64,000 nt of DNA from Pseudomonas fluorescens (lineage in GTDB: Bacteria; Pseudomonadota; Gammaproteobacteria; Pseudomonadales; Pseudomonadaceae): assembly GCF_002837185.1 (NCBI RefSeq), contig NZ_KZ478000.1, positions 1-64,000 on the forward strand. Reading direction: 5' to 3'. Positions within the stretch are counted from its first letter, which is position 1, and each line of letters starts with the position of its first letter. Positions 33,407-41,215 of this stretch are shown piece after piece. The notes under the pieces were generated by a model. It had not been told where the DNA came from. It saw only the letters and a list, made by a program, of their open reading frames with translations, and made no database searches. A program made the translations under genes and the position numbers.

Positions 33407-34803
33407 GTCGCAGCCGTCATCACTCGCTGACCCTGCGCCTGGCGCTGATCTTCGCCCTGCTCGCCTTTGCCCTGATGACCACCCTGGGCGTGGCACTGTA
33501 CCGCGAGCTGGAGCGCGAGCTGATCCGCCGCGACGACACCGCGCTGATCTCCCGAGTGGATCAACTGCGCAACCTGCTCAGCGACAGCAATACCCTGGAC
33601 CTGATCAAGACCAAACCCGAGTTGTTCCAGAACATGCTCGGCAACCGCGAATCCGTATTGAGCATCGCAGCCCCCGGTCAACAACCCTTGCTGTTGGTGA
33701 ACCCGGCGAATATCAAACTGCCTGCGATAGAGCCGGTGCCCAGGGATCACGTACTGGCGCTGAGCGATGTGCAGCACGTGCCGGGGCTCAACGGCATTCC
33801 CTTCTCGACGGTAGCCGCGACCATCAACACCGGCGACCTGGGCAGCCTGCAAGTCACCAGCGGGCGCCTGATGACCGAGCGCACCGCCGTACTCGCCAGC
33901 TATCGATTGAGCGTTTACATCCTGGCGAGCATCGCTGCGATCATTCTGGCATTGGCCGGTTACCTGCTGGTGCATCGCGGCCTGCTGCCCTTGCGCCGCC
34001 TGGCCCGGCATGCGCATGGGATCGGCGTCGGCAACCTGGCCGAGCGCCTCGACAGCGAGGGCGCCCCAAAAGAACTGCTACCGATGATCGAGTCGTTCAA
34101 CACCATGCTTGAGCGTTTATCCAAGGGCTTTGTGCAACTGGGCCAGGTCTCCACCGACATGGCCCACGAACTGCGCACGCCGATCAACAACCTGCTCGGC
34201 GAAACCCAGGTTGCCCTGCAGCAGCAGCGCAGTGTCGACAGCTACCAGCAACTGCTGGCGTCCAATGTCGAGGAGCTCGAACGCCTGGCGCGGATGCTCG
34301 ACAACATGCTGTTCCTGGCGCGCACCGACCCGGCCAGCGCGTTGCGCCAGCGCCAGGCGCTGGACGCAGCGGATGAAGTGGAGCGCATCGCGGATTATTT
34401 CGAAGGGTTGGCCGCTGACGTGGGCATGCATATCGTGGTCCAGGGCGCAGGCGAGATCTGGGCTGAGCCGATGCTCCTGCGCCGCGCCCTGGCGAACCTG
34501 TGCGCCAACGCCATCAAGTATGGAGCGCCGGGCTCGGCGCTGAGCATCCAGGCGATTGCAACCGACGAGGGCGTCAACGTGAGGGTCAGCAACCAGGGTG
34601 CAACCATTCCCGCCGAGCATCTGCCGCGGCTGTTCGAACGGTTCTACCGGGTGGATGAGTCCCGCGAGCGCTCCTCTCAGTCCAATGGACTGGGGCTGTC
34701 GATCGTGGCCACCATCATGCAGCTGCATAACGGGCGGTATCGCGTCAGCAGTGAAGATGGCGTAACGACTTTCGAGTTGTTTTTTCCCGTACGGGAAGCG
34801 TGA
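33403..34803 (+). CDS. Heavy-metal-type sensor histidine kinase
   Basis: 466 residues. Two membrane helices (about 10-32 and 165-187) flank a 130-residue periplasmic sensor; then HAMP (RLARHAHGIGVGNLAERLD), the dimerisation domain with phospho-His in DMAHELRTPINNLL, and an ATPase domain with N box ANLCANAIKYG, F box RLFERFYRVD and G2 box SNGLGLSIV. The architecture is that of CusS/IrlS/CopS-type copper or metal sensors. The periplasmic loop has no obvious Cys or Met metal site, so the ligand is uncertain. Confidence 0.92.
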   Translation: MSRSRHHSLTLRLALIFALLAFALMTTLGVALYRELERELIRRDDTALISRVDQLRNLLSDSNTLDLIKTKPELFQNMLGNRESVLSIAAPGQQPLLLVNPANIKLPAIEPVPRDHVLALSDVQHVPGLNGIPFSTVAATINTGDLGSLQVTSGRLMTERTAVLASYRLSVYILASIAAIILALAGYLLVHRGLLPLRRLARHAHGIGVGNLAERLDSEGAPKELLPMIESFNTMLERLSKGFVQLGQVSTDMAHELRTPINNLLGETQVALQQQRSVDSYQQLLASNVEELERLARMLDNMLFLARTDPASALRQRQALDAADEVERIADYFEGLAADVGMHIVVQGAGEIWAEPMLLRRALANLCANAIKYGAPGSALSIQAIATDEGVNVRVSNQGATIPAEHLPRLFERFYRVDESRERSSQSNGLGLSIVATIMQLHNGRYRVSSEDGVTTFELFFPVREA

Positions 34804-34815
34804 ACCATCGCCCCT

Positions 34816-35262
34816 TCAATCAAACGCCCCGTTGAGCACTTCGTAGATAATACCGGTGGCGATCGTTACCAATATCAGATCCGTACCCGCTTGCTGCCAC
34901 TCATACCCATCGTAATGAGGCAGGCGCCCCGCCAGGCGACCATCGAGTTTCTTCGCGATACCGGGCGGCAGCGGCTTGCCGCGAGCCAGATTTTTCTGAA
35001 TACCCGGCGGCAACGCAGGCCCTGGACTCCAGTAATCGCGGTTACCACCCACCAGGCTCAGCACACCGCCTCGATCAACGCTGGGCCCGCGGTTACCGGC
35101 CGAGCCTTTGCCTTTGGGTTTGTCGTGGCCCTGCCCCGCCGAATGATTACCTTTGTTGTTGCCCTGACCCTTGCCATTGCCGGGGTCAGCCAGGGCCATA
35201 CCGCTGCCTGCCAACACTGCGAGCGACAACGCGACAGAGACGAACTTAGAGGACTTGATCAT
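34816..35262 (-). CDS. CigR-family periplasmic protein
   Basis: 148 residues with a signal peptide (cleavage after MALADPG). A Gly/Asn/Lys-rich low-complexity stretch follows, then ALPPGIQKNLARGKPLPPGI and a C-terminal hydrophobic segment (LILVTIATGIIYEVLNGAFD). This matches the CigR family, of which Salmonella CigR is a secreted effector with anti-virulence activity; environmental pseudomonads usually carry it without a secretion system. It ends 13 bases from the kinase stop on the opposite strand. Confidence 0.65.
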   Translation of the reverse strand: MIKSSKFVSVALSLAVLAGSGMALADPGNGKGQGNNKGNHSAGQGHDKPKGKGSAGNRGPSVDRGGVLSLVGGNRDYWSPGPALPPGIQKNLARGKPLPPGIAKKLDGRLAGRLPHYDGYEWQQAGTDLILVTIATGIIYEVLNGAFD

Positions 35263-35324
35263 GGTGTACTTCCTAGGTGGACGCTTGTTTAACTGTAGTC
35301 GAGGTTATAGCCCCTCGAACTAAA

Positions 35325-35954
35325 TCAGCTCACCCGGCCACCTGTTTCCACGATATCCATCCGGGTTCGCCAGGCGGCCGAGACCGCCAGGCGCAAGCCC
35401 TCCACCAACACAGGCAATTCCATCGACGGCTGACCGAACGCCGGCAAGCCCGGCACATGGATAAATCCACTGCGCACCTCAGTACCCACCAGCGCATGCT
35501 GCAATCGATAAAACACCTGATTGCACACGAAAGTCCCAGCCGTCTGCGAAACCGAGGCCGCAATACCCGCCTCACGTACCGTCCTGACCATGCTCTTGAT
35601 CGGCAAAGTCGAGAAGTAAGCGGCAGGCCCACCTTCCACCACTGCCGTGTCGATCGGCTGGGCGCCGAGGTTGTCCGGGATACGCGCATCATTGACGTTG
35701 ATCGCGACGCGCTCAATGGAAATATCACTGCGCCCGGGGCCCAGGCCGGTCGCGATGACCATGGCCGGTTGCAGCTCCTCGATCAGCCCAAGCAAGGTCT
35801 GGGCAGCAGTGGCAAAGGCGCAGGGCAATCGGCGCGCGACGATCCGCGCGTCATCACTCAGCTCTACCCCTTCCAGCAGGCGTACCGCCTCCCAGGAGGG
35901 GTTCACCACGTCGTGGTCGAAAGGCTCGAAGCCGGTCAGCAATAGGGTTTTCAT
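35325..35954 (-). CDS. pcp: Pyrrolidone-carboxylate peptidase
   Basis: 209 residues, family C15. It removes an N-terminal pyroglutamate from peptides. Motifs: LLTGFEPFDHDVVNPSWEAV at the start, the Cys nucleophile in GTFVCNQVFYRL, and the catalytic His in GFIHVPGLP; a glutamate in the middle completes the triad. It lies 7 bases after DUF979 in the same operon, which suggests that the two membrane proteins handle the substrate or product. Confidence 0.92.
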   Translation of the reverse strand: MKTLLLTGFEPFDHDVVNPSWEAVRLLEGVELSDDARIVARRLPCAFATAAQTLLGLIEELQPAMVIATGLGPGRSDISIERVAINVNDARIPDNLGAQPIDTAVVEGGPAAYFSTLPIKSMVRTVREAGIAASVSQTAGTFVCNQVFYRLQHALVGTEVRSGFIHVPGLPAFGQPSMELPVLVEGLRLAVSAAWRTRMDIVETGGRVS

Positions 35955-35961
35955 CCTGGCC

Positions 35962-36912
35962 TCACATCAACAGATAAAGCAGCACGATATTGACCACCAG
36001 CATCATCAACGCGGTGGGCAATTGGGCCTTGATCACCGCGTTCTTGTCCGGCAGTTCCAGCAATGCTGCCGGTACGATATTGAAGTTGGCCGCCATCGGT
36101 GTCATCAGCGTACCGCAGTAGCCGGAGAACATGCCGATCGCGGCCATGACCGCCGGGTTGCCGCCGTAGATGCCCACCAGCACCGGCACGCCGACGCCGC
36201 CGGTCATCACCGGAAACGCTGCGAAGCCGTTGCCCATGATCACCGTAAACAACGCCATGCCCAGCACATAGACCATTACCGCCACCAATTTGAAATCCAG
36301 ATTGATGTAAGTGGTGGTGATGTGGGCGACCGCCGTGCCTACCCCGGCTTCATTGAACAACAACCCGAGCATGGCCAGCATCTGCGGCAGCACCATGGCC
36401 CAGCCCAGGGCTTCGGTCAGGCGACGCGATTCGCGCAAGGCCTGCACGGGTGTATCGCGCGTCAGCCAGCAGGCCAGGCCAAGGGCGATCAGGCAGCCGA
36501 TGCCAAGAGAGACGAAGGTAGTATTCTTCGGATCAAGCAGCGGCACACCGCCGATTTCGGTGTGCTTGAGCAATACCGAGCCAATCACCGTGGTCAGCGG
36601 AATGGCCAGCGCGGGTATGAATAGCTTGTGACCCAGGCGAGCGGCACTGGCGCGGGCCGCCTTGTCATGCAATTGCGCATGCTGGCCACGGCCAACGCCA
36701 CCCAGGCCGGCAATCAGCGCCATTACTACAACGCCACCACCGATGACCACCGAGGGCAGGCGCTCTCCCACCAGGAACGGAATGGCAAACAGCAGCCAGA
36801 ACAGCGCGCTCGACCAACGCTTGGGATGGGTGCGATCCAGCAGGATCATGCCGGCGGTGATCAGCAACAGCACACCGGCCAGCCAATACAGATATTGAAT
36901 GGAAATAATCAT
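35962..36912 (-). CDS. DUF979 family membrane protein
   Basis: 316 residues with about nine hydrophobic segments, starting MIISIQYLYWLAGVLLLI. It is a multi-spanning inner-membrane protein of DUF979, which pairs with DUF969. The FSGYCGTLMTPMAANFNI and VIMGNGFAAFPVMTGGVGVP loops are typical. It resembles ion/organic-acid transporter folds rather than ABC permeases. Beside pcp it probably transports pyroglutamate or pyroglutamyl peptides. The start overlaps the DUF969 stop (ATGA). Confidence 0.8.
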   Translation of the reverse strand: MIISIQYLYWLAGVLLLITAGMILLDRTHPKRWSSALFWLLFAIPFLVGERLPSVVIGGGVVVMALIAGLGGVGRGQHAQLHDKAARASAARLGHKLFIPALAIPLTTVIGSVLLKHTEIGGVPLLDPKNTTFVSLGIGCLIALGLACWLTRDTPVQALRESRRLTEALGWAMVLPQMLAMLGLLFNEAGVGTAVAHITTTYINLDFKLVAVMVYVLGMALFTVIMGNGFAAFPVMTGGVGVPVLVGIYGGNPAVMAAIGMFSGYCGTLMTPMAANFNIVPAALLELPDKNAVIKAQLPTALMMLVVNIVLLYLLM

Positions 36913-37622
36913 TGCGCAGCCTCCACCGAGGGGGCGGCGGTCATCTCACGGGTCAACCGTCGATCGAATCGATGCAGTCGAATGGCATGAATGATAAAGG
37001 CACAGATCGCCGTCGGGATGCCCCACACTGCGATATGCAGGGGCTCAACATCGATCCCCGAGCCCAGCAGAAAGGTATGCATCAAGGCGATCGCACCAAA
37101 GGCGACGAAGATGTCTTCACCGAAAAACAGCCCCACGTTGTCGGTGGCGGCACACATGGCCAATACCTTGTGACGCAGCTTGTCCGGCAGCTTGCCATAG
37201 CGTTTTTCTGCCGCGCCTTCGGCCATCGGCGCCAGCAACGGCCGCACCATCTGCGGATGCCCACCCAGGCTGGTCAGTCCCATGGCCGCAGTGGATTCAC
37301 GTACAAACAGATAGATGATCAGCAGACGCCCGACCGTCGCGCGCTCGAAACGGGCGATCCAATTCTGTGCATGCAGGCGCAAGCCATGTCGCTCCAACAG
37401 GCCAATCACCGCCAGCGGTAATAACAGGATCAATTGCAGTGCACGGGTCTGAAGGAAACCGTCACCCATGGTGGCGAGAATTTTCTCCAGCGGAAACTGA
37501 GCGGCGAGCCCGGTAGCGATAGCGGCGGCAGTGACCACCAGCAACGGATTGAAGCGCAATACAAAGCCGACCACGATGACAAGTACGCCGATCAACGGCC
37601 ATAAATTCACAACAGTTTGCAT
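36909..37622 (-). CDS. DUF969 family membrane protein
   Basis: 237 residues from MQTVVNLWPLIGVLVIVVGF, with about six membrane helices. DUF969 partner of DUF979; the LIIYLFVRESTAAMGLTSLG and AATDNVGLFFGEDIFVAFGA segments are conserved and contain charged residues within membrane regions, as in transporters. It is the first gene of the pcp operon. An upstream start at 37658 is possible but gives a charged N terminus. Function inferred from operon. Confidence 0.8.
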   Translation of the reverse strand: MQTVVNLWPLIGVLVIVVGFVLRFNPLLVVTAAAIATGLAAQFPLEKILATMGDGFLQTRALQLILLLPLAVIGLLERHGLRLHAQNWIARFERATVGRLLIIYLFVRESTAAMGLTSLGGHPQMVRPLLAPMAEGAAEKRYGKLPDKLRHKVLAMCAATDNVGLFFGEDIFVAFGAIALMHTFLLGSGIDVEPLHIAVWGIPTAICAFIIHAIRLHRFDRRLTREMTAAPSVEAAQ

Positions 37623-38175
37623 GGCGGAGAGGTCCTTTAGTGCGCGCTGCGGCGCCATTACAGCAGGATGTGAGCAAGAGGCTCACAGCATGAAAGTGGC
37701 GTGCAGTCGGCTCGGTTTTTTTATTGTTGACCCGGAAGGTCGAGCAGTGGCGGCAACTTTGCTGCCTTGAGGCGGGAGGTGTCCAACAAGAAAAACTGTT
37801 GCTGCAGACCAATAAATTTTGTCGAGATTGGCACTGCTGGAATCGGCAACTGGAGGGATTCGGGATTCGCCCTATACTCAACGATGATGCGCCTACGCAG
37901 CATCCAGGGTGCTATTGCCGACAATGAGGGCTCCAGCTATGTATGCCGGTCAGATGAGCAGTATGGCGACAGCAATTGGCGAGATACGTTGCCAGATGGT
38001 GGTCCAGATCATTTGCCTGCTGTCGGTGGCGACGCTTTTCTGTTGACCGAGACGTCAGCGTCTCAAGTGCGCCGCAAGGCGCCGCTTTGCGTGGTATTGC
38101 CCGAATTTCAGGCAACAAAAAAGGGCCCACCTTTCGGTGAGCCCTTCTAGACCGCCCAGCAGAGCGGATTTTGTT
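37623..38175. other. Hairpin-rich region between DUF969 and tRNA-Val
   Basis: 553 bases with no firm gene. A possible -10 (TATACT, about 37872-37877) on plus precedes an ATG-started 35-residue frame at 37939-38046 (MYAGQMSSMATAIGEI, then a hydrophobic tail ending CLLSVATLFC) with no ribosome binding site. It is followed by two tight hairpins: GAGACG-TCAG-CGTCTC (38049-38064) and GCGCC-GCAA-GGCGC (38069-38082). The whole could be an unannotated small RNA or a degraded gene. The far end carries the tRNA-Val terminator on minus. Confidence 0.35.
38116..38147 (-). terminator. Terminator of tRNA-Val(GAC)
   Basis: On minus: AAGGGCTCACC-GAAA-GGTGGGCCCTT followed by TTTTG, an 11-bp stem with one mismatch, starting 29 bases past the tRNA 3' end. 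Confidence 0.85.
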
Positions 38176-38252
38176 TGGTAGGCGCGATTGGACTCGAACC
38201 AACGACCCCCACCATGTCAAGGTGGTGCTCTAACCAACTGAGCTACGTGCCT
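38176..38252 (-). tRNA. tRNA-Val(GAC)
   Basis: 77 bases with encoded CCA. The anticodon stem CCACC/GGTGG closes the loop TTGACAT, giving anticodon GAC. D-loop AGCTCAGTTGGTTAGAGC and T-loop TTCGAGT are normal. The acceptor stem AGGCACG/CGCGCCT has an A-C mismatch at position 5. Confidence 0.93.
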
Positions 38253-38436
38253 GCTGTGAGGCGGCATTCTACGGAATTCCGTAGGGGTGTCAACATCTTT
38301 TTTGCAGCTAACCCTATGAATATGCGAATTTTTTATTCGCGGGTCAGGCGCCCGCGAATTACGCGTGGCTGGCAGGCAATTTTCAACTCAGGTAGGATCG
38401 CTGCACTCGTAAAAAATATAAAACAGAGGTTCCAGG

Positions 38437-39720
38437 ATGGCGAACACCCCCTACCCCCAGTCGTATTACGCCGCCTCCGCGAATGCGGTTCCGCCGCGCC
38501 CGGCATTGCAAGGCGAGGTCGAAACCGATGTCTGCGTAATTGGTGCCGGTTATACCGGTCTTTCCAGCGCGCTGTTTCTGCTCGAGAACGGCTTTCGCGT
38601 AACCGTCCTGGAAGCCGCCAAGGTAGGTTTTGGTGCGTCCGGCCGTAATGGCGGGCAGATCGTCAATAGCTACAGCCGCGACATCGACGTCATCGAGCGC
38701 AGCGTCGGGCCCAGGCAGGCGCAGTTGCTGGGCGAGATGGCATTCGAGGGCGGCAGGATCATTCGCGAGCGCGTGGCCAAATATCAGATCCAGTGCGACT
38801 TGAAGGACGGCGGTGTGTTCGCCGCCCTCAACAGCAAGCATATGGGCCACCTGGAATCACAGAAGCGCCTATGGGAGCGCTACGGCCATACGCAACTGGA
38901 ACTGCTGGACGAGCGCCGTATCCGCGAAGTCGTGGCCTGTGACAACTATGTGGGCGGCCTGCTGGACATGAGCGGTGGGCATATCCACCCACTCAACCTG
39001 GCATTGGGCGAAGCGGCGGCCGTCGAGTCCCTCGGCGGCACAATCTATGAGCAGTCGGCCGCCGTGCGCATCGAGCGCGGCGCCAACCCGGTGGTGCATA
39101 CCGCCGAAGGCAAGGTCAGAGCCAAGTTCATCATTGTTGCGGGCAATGCCTACCTGGGGAACCTGGTGCCGGAGCTGGCGGCGAAATCAATGCCGTGCGG
39201 CACCCAGGTGATCACCACCGCACCACTGGGCGATGAGTTGGCCAAGACCTTGTTGCCGCAGGATTACTGTGTCGAAGACTGCAACTACCTGCTCGACTAC
39301 TACCGCCTCACCCGCGACAAGCGTCTGATTTTCGGCGGCGGCGTGGTGTATGGCGCGCGGGACCCGGCGAATATAGAAGCGATCATTCGACCAAAGATGC
39401 TCAAGGCGTTCCCACAGCTCAAGGACGTGAAGATCGACTACGCCTGGACCGGCAATTTCCTGCTGACCCTGTCGCGCTTGCCACAGGTGGGCCGCCTCGG
39501 CGACAACATCTATTACTCACAGGGCTGCAGCGGCCATGGCGTGACGTATACGCACCTGGCAGGCAAGGTCCTGGCCGAGGCATTGAGAGGCCAGGCCGAG
39601 CGCTTTGATGCGTTTGCCGACCTGCCCCATTACCCGTTCCCGGGCGGACAGCTCTTACGCACACCGTTTGCCGCAATGGGCGCGTGGTATTACGGGCTGC
39701 GGGATAAACTGGGTTTTTGA
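38437..39720 (+). CDS. puuB: Gamma-glutamylputrescine oxidase-like FAD oxidoreductase
   Basis: 427 residues of the DAO (D-amino acid oxidase) family. The Rossmann dinucleotide motif VIGAGYTGLSSALFLLE lies at about residues 31-50, followed by GFGASGRNGGQIVNSYSRD with the FAD-binding Gly-rich stretch; the C-terminal GCSGHGVTYTHLAGKVLAEA is typical of PuuB and related YobN proteins. It would oxidise the amino group of gamma-glutamylputrescine in polyamine breakdown. Other puu genes are absent here, so it is an isolated copy and the substrate could differ. AGAGGTTCCAGG precedes the ATG. A perfect hairpin terminator follows. Confidence 0.8.
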   Translation: MANTPYPQSYYAASANAVPPRPALQGEVETDVCVIGAGYTGLSSALFLLENGFRVTVLEAAKVGFGASGRNGGQIVNSYSRDIDVIERSVGPRQAQLLGEMAFEGGRIIRERVAKYQIQCDLKDGGVFAALNSKHMGHLESQKRLWERYGHTQLELLDERRIREVVACDNYVGGLLDMSGGHIHPLNLALGEAAAVESLGGTIYEQSAAVRIERGANPVVHTAEGKVRAKFIIVAGNAYLGNLVPELAAKSMPCGTQVITTAPLGDELAKTLLPQDYCVEDCNYLLDYYRLTRDKRLIFGGGVVYGARDPANIEAIIRPKMLKAFPQLKDVKIDYAWTGNFLLTLSRLPQVGRLGDNIYYSQGCSGHGVTYTHLAGKVLAEALRGQAERFDAFADLPHYPFPGGQLLRTPFAAMGAWYYGLRDKLGF

Positions 39721-39729
39721 TGAACAACG

Positions 39730-39749
39730 GGAGCCGGTTCGCCGGCTCC
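39730..39749 (+). terminator. Hairpin terminator of puuB
   Basis: GGAGCCGG-TTCG-CCGGCTCC, an 8-bp stem with a TTCG tetraloop, 10 bases after the stop. Confidence 0.7.
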
Positions 39750-39777
39750 TCGCCTGGATTAGAAAAATCGCAGACAC

Positions 39778-39803
39778 AAAAAACCCCGGTCTTTCGACCA
39801 GGG
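39778..39803 (-). terminator. Terminator of the tRNA-Asp/Val cluster
   Basis: On minus: CCCTGGTC-GAAA-GACCGGGG followed by TTTTTT, about 75 bases past the last tRNA-Asp. Confidence 0.85.
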
Positions 39804-39876
39804 CCTTTGCTATCGGATCAAAGCAGCCATCGGCTTCTTTGTGCTCCAAGGCGTTCAGTGGGCCTTGAGGCAGATA

Positions 39877-39953
39877 TGGCGCAGCGGACGGGACTCGAAC
39901 CCGCGACCCCCGGCGTGACAGGCCGGTATTCTAACCGACTGAACTACCGCTGC
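39877..39953 (-). tRNA. tRNA-Asp(GTC), copy 1
   Basis: 77 bases with encoded CCA. Acceptor GCAGCGG/CCGCTGC; anticodon stem CCGGC/GCCGG around CTGTCAC gives GTC. The identical second copy lies about 105 bases upstream on the transcript. Confidence 0.96.
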
Positions 39954-40058
39954 GTATCGCTTGGCTGACTGAGCGTAAAGCCTCAATCACCTTTGAACAT
40001 CTGATCGATCAACCTGGGTTGTTCAATCTCAAGCCCGACACATCGAACCTGGAAAATA

Positions 40059-40135
40059 TGGCGCAGCGGACGGGACTCGAACCCGCGACCCCCGGCGTGA
40101 CAGGCCGGTATTCTAACCGACTGAACTACCGCTGC
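40059..40135 (-). tRNA. tRNA-Asp(GTC), copy 2
   Basis: Identical in sequence to copy 1, and separated from it by a short AT-containing spacer. Second gene of the tRNA-Val(TAC), Asp, Asp transcript. Confidence 0.96.
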
Positions 40136-40190
40136 GCGTCGGTGCAACCTTTAACGTTGCGTCTTGCCCTAAGGCAAAACTCTCAAGAAG

Positions 40191-40266
40191 TGGTGGGTGA
40201 TGACGGGATCGAACCGCCGACCCTCTGCTTGTAAGGCAGATGCTCTCCCAGCTGAGCTAATCACCC
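40191..40266 (-). tRNA. tRNA-Val(TAC)
   Basis: 76 bases with encoded CCA. The anticodon loop CTTACAA gives TAC; acceptor GGGTGAT/ATCACCC. The sequence is very close to the tRNA-Val of enterics. First gene of the three-tRNA cluster. Confidence 0.96.
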
Positions 40267-40340
40267 TTTGCTTCGTTGAGGCCGCGAAATTTACGCAGGT
40301 AGCGGACCTAAGTCAATAGCAGGATTGAGTTTTTTTCAAA

Positions 40341-40427
40341 AGCAGCTGTAAGCAGCAAGCTTCAAGCCGCAAGTTCAAAGCCACCAAAAATCTGCTCTCA
40401 CTTGCAGCTTGCAGCTTGCAGCTTGAA
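40341..40427. repeat. Short tandem repeat with partial inverted copy
   Basis: Three and a half copies of the 7-mer CTTGCAG occupy 40401-40425. Upstream, at 40344-40376, GCAAGCTTCAAGCCGCAAG is an imperfect reverse complement. Together they could fold into a long hairpin after the SDR gene, and similar GCAAGCTGCAAGC tracts are common in pseudomonad intergenic regions. Confidence 0.5.
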
Positions 40428-40435
40428 TCTGCATC

Positions 40436-41215
40436 TCACTGCTCATAGATCATCTTCTTGCTCATGCCGCCGTCCACCACGAACTCTTGTCCGGTGACAA
40501 ACCCGGCCTGGCGCGACAGCAGCCATGCCACCATGGCCGCCACGTCCTCCACCGTCCCTACCCGGCCCGCCGGATGCTGCGCATGATCGACATCGGTAAG
40601 CGGCTCGGCCCGCCGCGCAGCAGGATCACGCGCATCGATCCAGCCGGGACTGACCGCATTGACCCGCACTTCCGGCCCCAGGCTCATCGCCAGGGCGTGA
40701 GTCAGCGCCAGCAGGCCACCCTTGCTCGCCGCGTAGGCTTCGGTGTCCGGCTCCGACTGGCGGGCCCGTGTCGAGGCCAGGTTGACGATAGCGCCACCAT
40801 GGGCGCGCAGGTACGGCGCGCAATGCTTGGCCAGCAGCATCGGCCCACTGAGGTTCACTGCCAGCACGCGGTTCCAGTACGCCAGGTCGAGGCTTTCCAG
40901 GGTGATATTGCGTGGATCGGCCACCGCCGCATTGCACACCAACGCATCCAGGCGCCCAAACTGCCCCAATACCTCGGCGACACCCTGGGCCACTTGCTTC
41001 TCGTCGGCCACATCCATGGTGATAAACCAGGCATTCTCGCCCAGCACCTTGGACACCTTGGAACCGCGCTCGCGGTCCAGGTCGGTCAACACCACCTGCC
41101 AGCCCTCACTGATCAGCCACGCCGCAATCCCGAGACCAATGCCGCGCGCCGCGCCGGTTACCAGCGCAACGCGCCCGTTACTGGCCGCTGCGGCCTCCAT
41201 GGACCACTCGATCAC
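40436..41215 (-). CDS. Short-chain dehydrogenase/reductase
   Basis: 259 residues, classical SDR. The cofactor motif VTGAARGIGLGIA lies at about 20-32, NNAG-type VCNAAVADP near 90, the catalytic Ser region IVNLASTRA, and the active-site YAASK with Tyr and Lys. A Rossmann fold binding NAD(P) is certain; the substrate is unknown. The start ATG overlaps the metZ stop (ATGA), so they are cotranscribed; the same neighbour order metZ-SDR occurs in P. aeruginosa. A Met at residue 6 is an alternative start. Confidence 0.85.
   Translation of the reverse strand: MIEWSMEAAAASNGRVALVTGAARGIGLGIAAWLISEGWQVVLTDLDRERGSKVSKVLGENAWFITMDVADEKQVAQGVAEVLGQFGRLDALVCNAAVADPRNITLESLDLAYWNRVLAVNLSGPMLLAKHCAPYLRAHGGAIVNLASTRARQSEPDTEAYAASKGGLLALTHALAMSLGPEVRVNAVSPGWIDARDPAARRAEPLTDVDHAQHPAGRVGTVEDVAAMVAWLLSRQAGFVTGQEFVVDGGMSKKMIYEQ

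Noticed and set aside
37860..37890. A sigma-54 promoter (TGGCAC..)
   Set aside because: The GG and GC doublets do not have the required 10-base spacing.
39877..40135. Short plus-strand frames reading AQRTGLEPATPGVTGRYSNR
   Set aside because: They are the antisense translation of the two tRNA-Asp genes, a well-known annotation artefact.
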